NCBI GenBank assembly: GCA_963803775.1
Contig: CAWDNS010000007.1
Coordinates: forward strand, 434,001 to 498,000
Source: JABCZH01 sp963803775
Lineage (GTDB): Bacteria; Acidobacteriota; Terriglobia; Terriglobales; Acidobacteriaceae
DNA length: 64,000 nt
Reading direction: 5' to 3'
In this document: piece after piece, positions 60,521 through 64,000 of the stretch
Position numbering within the stretch: the first letter of the stretch is position 1
Layout of the letters: the number at the start of each line of letters is the position of its first letter
Notes under the pieces: generated by a model
Told to the model about the DNA's origin: nothing
The model's input: only the letters and a program-made list of their open reading frames with translations
Databases searched by the model: none
Translations under genes and position numbers: made by a program

Positions 60521-61996
60521 CTAAGGCAGCACGTGGAACGGCACATTGCTGGTCAGCACGCCGCTCGGCGTGGTCACAGTGACGTAGCCCGTAGTCGCCC
60601 CCGCCGGAACCGTAGCTTTTATGAACGTGTCGGAAACAACCGTAAAGCTCGCCAGAGTCCCGTTGAGCAAGACGCTGGTAGCCCCCGTGAACCCTTGCCC
60701 AAGAATGCCGCCCGTCTTCCCGACTCTGCCGAACGGCTGAACAAACGTCACAAACGGGCCAAGCCCTATATCTATATTAAAGATTGTGCCGCATCCAAGC
60801 CCGTCGCAGTAGAAGCCACCGTTCAACGCCGTACCAAAGAACGTTCCGTTCGTGGCCTGAAGCAGCCCACTGGCTAGGTCGGTGCCGTCCGGGCAACCTT
60901 GTTGAAGGCAGAAAGTGTGGAGTGTGGTTAGTGTGCCCGCTGGGGTAATGCTGAAAGCCGTTCCCCATCCGTTTTCAGAACCGCCACCCCATGTTGTCCC
61001 ATAAAAGTTCCCATCGGCAGCTTGAATCAGCGTGCCATATGGTTCCGTCCCGTCGGTGTATTCGTCGAAGCTGTGAAGGATTGTCAGTTCACCTGCGGGC
61101 GTAATCTCATAAACCGTACCCGCATCACCCGCTCCTCCACCAGACGCGGTGCCGTAGAAGTTTCCATCAATGCCCTGAACAACCCCTGCGACCGGACCAC
61201 CGCCCTGACTCAAGCTGAAGTCGTATATCTGCGTTAACTTGCCCTCCAATGTGATTCTGAAGAGCGTGCCACAGCCGTCGTCGCAACCGCGCGTACCGCC
61301 CGAACTGGCAGTCCCGTAAAGGTCTCCGTCGATGCCCTGGACCAGCCCTGCGAGTGGCGTGGAGCCATCAGGGCAGCCAACGACGGTGCAAAAACTATAA
61401 AGCGTCGTTAATGTGCCCGACGGTGTCATCTTGAAAACTGTCCCACAATCAGGAGCACAAATGCCAGCTCCTCCAGAACTGGTAGTTCCATAGAAGTTAC
61501 CATCCGTCGCTTGGAACAGCTTTGACCACGGACGGGTTCCGTCGGTGCAGTTAGGCTGGGAGCAAAAGCTGTAAAGCGTTGTCAGTTGACCCGACGGAGT
61601 GATTTTGAAAACCGTGCCGCCCGGCGCGTCTTGACTGGCGTGGGCTCCTCCGGTTGAGGTGGTTCCGTAGAAATTCCCATCAGTAGACAGAACCAACCCG
61701 GCCTCCGGCCCTGCACCGTCCGCACAATCGGGATCCTTCGAGCAGAAACTGTAAAGTGTCTTCAGTTCGCCCGTTGAGGTGACCTCGAAAACCGTCCCAC
61801 CCCTTTTCGACCCGCCAGCCGACGTTGTTCCATAGAAATTCCCATCGGGCCCTTGGACTAGGGACGCATAAGCTGGGAAGGCGCCATCCTTACCATGGAA
61901 AGTACGACGCGCGAACGTCTGCGCGTACGTGGCAGTCGTCGCAAAGCATAGCAGTAGCACAAACTGAACTATTTTCTGTCCATGTGGTCTTGTCAT
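60521..61996 (-). CDS. Secreted TIGR03803-type tandem-repeat protein with IPT/TIG-like C terminus
   Basis: The 491-residue paralogue of the preceding gene has a signal peptide (FVLLLCFATTATYAQ) and repeats of the type LVQGPDGNFYGTTSAGGSKR, GGTVFEVTSTGELKTLYSFC. Most units carry Cys residues at the same places (FCSKDPDCADG). The last 75 residues are nearly the same IPT/TIG-like domain as in the paralogue. GGAGG is 7 bases before ATG 61996. The propeller-like fold is inferred; ligand unknown. Confidence 0.88.
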   Translation of the reverse strand: MTRPHGQKIVQFVLLLCFATTATYAQTFARRTFHGKDGAFPAYASLVQGPDGNFYGTTSAGGSKRGGTVFEVTSTGELKTLYSFCSKDPDCADGAGPEAGLVLSTDGNFYGTTSTGGAHASQDAPGGTVFKITPSGQLTTLYSFCSQPNCTDGTRPWSKLFQATDGNFYGTTSSGGAGICAPDCGTVFKMTPSGTLTTLYSFCTVVGCPDGSTPLAGLVQGIDGDLYGTASSGGTRGCDDGCGTLFRITLEGKLTQIYDFSLSQGGGPVAGVVQGIDGNFYGTASGGGAGDAGTVYEITPAGELTILHSFDEYTDGTEPYGTLIQAADGNFYGTTWGGGSENGWGTAFSITPAGTLTTLHTFCLQQGCPDGTDLASGLLQATNGTFFGTALNGGFYCDGLGCGTIFNIDIGLGPFVTFVQPFGRVGKTGGILGQGFTGATSVLLNGTLASFTVVSDTFIKATVPAGATTGYVTVTTPSGVLTSNVPFHVLP

Positions 61997-62226
61997 CGAA
62001 GATCCTCCATGCTGCAAAATTCACGAATCGCGGCCCAACTCACGCGAGAGAAACGGGGCTCACCTCCGCCAAGCCGCAAGGGGGAGTGCGCTGCGGCCGA
62101 CCGAGATGCCAGCCATTATCCTCTCGGACGCCCCGAGGGTCAACCAACACCGCACCAGTAGCGCAGCCTGCGCTGAGCGAAGTCGAAGGGGCCGCGCCGG
62201 CTGTCGCGGGACCGTCCCGCCCCCGC
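61991..62226. repeat. Duplicated promoter region, copy 2
   Basis: Direct repeat of 60254-60490 with scattered substitutions and small indels. It contains CTGAGCGAAGTCGAAGG, also related to the repeat between mreB and mreC. Confidence 0.75.
62115..62143 (-). promoter_or_regulatory. Sigma-70-type promoter, TTGACC-17-GATAAT
   Basis: TTGACC (62143-62138) and GATAAT (62120-62115) on the minus strand with a 17-base spacer; equivalent in position to the promoter at 60378-60406. Confidence 0.65.
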
Positions 62227-62313
62227 TTCCCGACCGCCATTGGCCCCAAAATATCACTTGCAAGTATGTCTATCGTTATAGTAGTTTTTAATCGAAGAGA
62301 CGCACTGACCACC

Positions 62314-62574
62314 ATGCGCCGCATGATCGCTCAACTCAACCAGGCTTCCATCAACCAGTTTCGCTGCAGCGACTGCGATTGGGTGTTTCACGTTCAGCAA
62401 CCTGTCACACCCGAAGTCTCGGTGGCAGTTCAACAAAGCTACGCCCAGCGCTGGTTCGCCGCTCACCGTTGTGCGGCCGGGACCGGTGGAACCACCTCGG
62501 TTCGGCCGTCAAACTTTACAACCATCAACAGAATGCATTGGAGCCAGAACCTCGCCCCCTCTGGCAGAACCTGA
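62314..62574 (+). CDS. Small zinc-ribbon-like protein
   Basis: The 86-residue frame has FRCSDCDWVFHV (C-x2-C), a Gln-rich helix (VAVQQSYAQRWFAAH) and an HRC motif, then a Thr/Ser/Gly-rich tail. The C-x2-C ... H-x-C plan matches the protein at 58574-58774. ATG 62314 lacks a good ribosome binding site; ATG 62323 is possible. The next small gene starts 10 bp after its stop. Function unknown. Confidence 0.55.
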   Translation: MRRMIAQLNQASINQFRCSDCDWVFHVQQPVTPEVSVAVQQSYAQRWFAAHRCAAGTGGTTSVRPSNFTTINRMHWSQNLAPSGRT

Positions 62575-62584
62575 GGACAAGAAT

Positions 62585-62743
62585 ATGCTGCAATTCATAG
62601 AAAGCACCTGGCCCCTGTGGTGGATACTCGCATTGGCGCTGATCTTTCGCTGGTTTCACGTCGTAGCCGGAACCTCCCGGCTGCCGGATGACGAAACCTC
62701 CGAATCACGGGCAAGCCAGTCTACCGCCATCGATTTTTCCTAG
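62585..62743 (+). CDS. 52-residue single-pass membrane protein
   Basis: MLQFIESTWPLWWILALALI followed by FRWFHVVAG forms one membrane helix (about residues 9-25), then a short acidic/Ser-rich tail (DDETSESRASQST). GAGG, 8 bases before ATG 62585, overlaps the region just after the stop of the zinc-ribbon gene, so the pair is probably coupled. Function unknown. Confidence 0.55.
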   Translation: MLQFIESTWPLWWILALALIFRWFHVVAGTSRLPDDETSESRASQSTAIDFS

Positions 62744-62747
62744 GGAT

Positions 62748-62810
62748 GTAACCGATCCGTGTCGGTTACGGCTGCGCAGGATGCCGCAGGTAGATTCCTC
62801 GGCATCCTGC
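62748..62810 (+). terminator. Two consecutive hairpins after the small gene pair
   Basis: GTAACCGA (62748-62755) pairs with TCGGTTAC (62762-62769), and GCAGGATGCCG (62776-62786) with CGGCATCCTGC (62800-62810), both perfectly. They start 4 bp after the stop codon. No T-run follows. Confidence 0.55.
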
Positions 62811-63075
62811 CATCTTCCCCGCGCGGATCCTTCGCCCTTACCCCACGAAAGCCAAATCATTCCTCTGTGAACCTCTGTGCCCCCCGTGGTTATCGCTTTC
62901 GGCATGAAGCGGTGTATGCCCTCTCAAGGTTCCATGCCCTTCCGTCACCTCTCTTTGCAACCCCCGTCCCCAAACCAGGCGTTACAATAAAGACAACTTC
63001 CCGAAAGGACAGCTTTCCGGCAGTGGGAATCAAGGCCTCCGTGTGTGGCCTCTAAATCCTTCCGCCTGAACCCAG
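62811..63075. other. Intergenic region upstream of the PBP2 gene
   Basis: Holds one dispersed repeat (62860-62892) and no convincing gene. The remainder presumably contains the promoter of the PBP2 gene, but no clear hexamers were recognised. Confidence 0.4.
62860..62892 (-). repeat. Dispersed ACCACAGAGG-type repeat
   Basis: TTCCTCTGTGAACCTCTGTG followed by CCCCCCGTGGTTA, three units. Confidence 0.65.
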
Positions 63076-64000
63076 ATGTTCGGCCGCGACGAAAAAGTAT
63101 CGCCCATGCGCTTGACCGCGGTGCAGTACATCGTGCTGGGCATTTTCTTGATCCTCGCCTACGGCCTGTGGCGCCTCCAGGTAGTGCAAAGCGATTTCTA
63201 CGCCACCCTCGCCGAGAAAAACCGTATCCGCAATGTGCCTATCCTCGCGCCTCGCGGCCGCATTCTAGATCGCGAAGGCCGCACCATCGTCGACAACTAT
63301 CCTTCTTTTACTGCGTTACTGCTGCGCGATTCCTCCCGCGACCTTACCGCCGACGCCGATCTGATTGCGCAAGGTCTGCATCTCGATCCCAAAGACGTCA
63401 AAGATCGCATCCGCCATTTCGCCGGATCGCCGCAATATCAACCCATCTATTTAAAAGACGACATCACGCCCGACGAGCTCGCCTTCATCGAGTCTCATCG
63501 CAATGAACTGCCGGAACTCGACACCATCATGGCCCACCGCCGCCTCTATCCGCGCAACGGATTCATGGCGCACCTCATCGGCTACGTCGGCGAAGTCAGC
63601 GAAGAAATGCTGAACCAGCCGCAATTCGAGCTCTACAATCCCGGCGATGTCGTAGGCAAATCCGGCGTCGAGCTCCAGTACAACACCATCTTGATGGGCA
63701 AGAACGGATCTCGCCGCGCCGTGGTCAACAGTCACGGCAAAGAAATGCAGCCGCTGGACGACACTCCCGCGCAGCCCGGCCACCCGCTCAAACTCACCGT
63801 CGATCTCGATCTCCAGATCGCCGCCGAACAGGCTCTCGAAGGCCACAACGGCGCCATCATCGCCATGGACCCGCGCAACGGAGAAATTCTCGCGCTGGTC
63901 AGCCGCCCCACCTTCAATCCCAACGATTTCGCGGTCCGCGTCTCACGCGATCAATGGTCGAAACTGGTCAATGACGACGACCATCCCCTGCTCGACAAAG
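63076..64000 (+). CDS. mrdA: Penicillin-binding protein 2 (partial, 5' part)
   Basis: The frame opens MFGRDEKVSPMRLTAVQYIV with a membrane helix (LGIFLILAYGLWRLQVV). The PBP dimerisation domain follows: LAEKNRIRNVPILAPRGRIL DREGR, YPRNGFMAHLIGYVGEVSEE, GDVVGKSGVELQYN, and the start of the transpeptidase domain (GAIIAMDPRNGEILALVSRP). It runs off the window end at residue 308, before the SxxK active site. PBP2 is the elongation transpeptidase working with MreBCD and RodA. ATG 63076 is the family start. Confidence 0.93.
   Translation, partial: MFGRDEKVSPMRLTAVQYIVLGIFLILAYGLWRLQVVQSDFYATLAEKNRIRNVPILAPRGRILDREGRTIVDNYPSFTALLLRDSSRDLTADADLIAQGLHLDPKDVKDRIRHFAGSPQYQPIYLKDDITPDELAFIESHRNELPELDTIMAHRRLYPRNGFMAHLIGYVGEVSEEMLNQPQFELYNPGDVVGKSGVELQYNTILMGKNGSRRAVVNSHGKEMQPLDDTPAQPGHPLKLTVDLDLQIAAEQALEGHNGAIIAMDPRNGEILALVSRPTFNPNDFAVRVSRDQWSKLVNDDDHPLLDK

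Overview
The window looks like chromosomal DNA of an acidobacterium (Acidobacteriota, Terriglobia-like). This rests on gene content rather than on any rRNA: six proteins carry the von Willebrand A-like domain typical of acidobacterial genomes, three carry the tandem GTT/FxGxDG repeats seen in TIGR03803-type proteins, two are Ser/Thr kinases with a C-terminal TolB/WD40-like propeller, and there are DUF3052, DUF2911, DUF3455, GxxExxY and small Cys-rich proteins. No rRNA, tRNA, CRISPR array, prophage or classical insertion sequence was found.

Layout. 1-2.7 kb: 3' end of a repeat protein, an HxlR-type regulator with a palindromic operator-like site, and a secreted seven-repeat protein behind a 12-codon leader. 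2.9-8.6 kb: three VWA-like secreted proteins, DUF3052 and a PYROXD2-like flavoprotein. 8.7-10.5 kb: a TetR plus Rieske oxygenase pair. 10.5-13.9 kb: an overlapping pair of exported proline-peptide/ester hydrolases. 13.9-18.7 kb: small zinc-ribbon proteins, a YbjQ homologue, a secreted cyanophycinase, an unknown 492-residue protein and an acyltransferase-like membrane protein. 18.8-23.4 kb: the glycine cleavage operon gcvT-gcvH-gcvPA-gcvPB, with one-base insertions in both gcvP halves. 24-34 kb: a TMTC-like membrane protein and metabolic genes. 26.9-36.8 kb: fatty acid beta-oxidation (acyl-CoA dehydrogenase, thiolase, FadN-like fusion), with a GxxExxY gene inserted as a 635-bp cassette bounded by 33-bp inverted repeats. 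36.8-39.5 kb: a DUF2442 remnant, a MazF toxin with an unusual antitoxin, and an aldehyde dehydrogenase. 39.6-47.3 kb: three tandem VWA-like proteins and a FecR-domain protein. 47.5-50.5 kb: mreBCD. 50.7-63 kb: a propeller-like secreted protein, MmcQ/YjbR, two sensor kinases and a tandem duplication of TIGR03803-type genes with their promoters. The window ends inside the PBP2 gene (mrdA), about 12.5 kb from mreD.

How the genes work together. The clearest functional sets are the glycine cleavage system, a FadN/FadA/FadE-type beta-oxidation set split over three nearby loci, and the rod-shape machinery (MreBCD plus PBP2). Much of the rest is cell-envelope or secreted protein of unknown role.

The most unusual feature is a set of short dispersed intergenic repeats. 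At least 12 copies of an ACCACAGAGGACACAGAGG-like element were found, plus smaller families. One inverted pair bounds the GxxExxY gene as a mobile-like unit between fadA and fadE, and another pair brackets gcvH.
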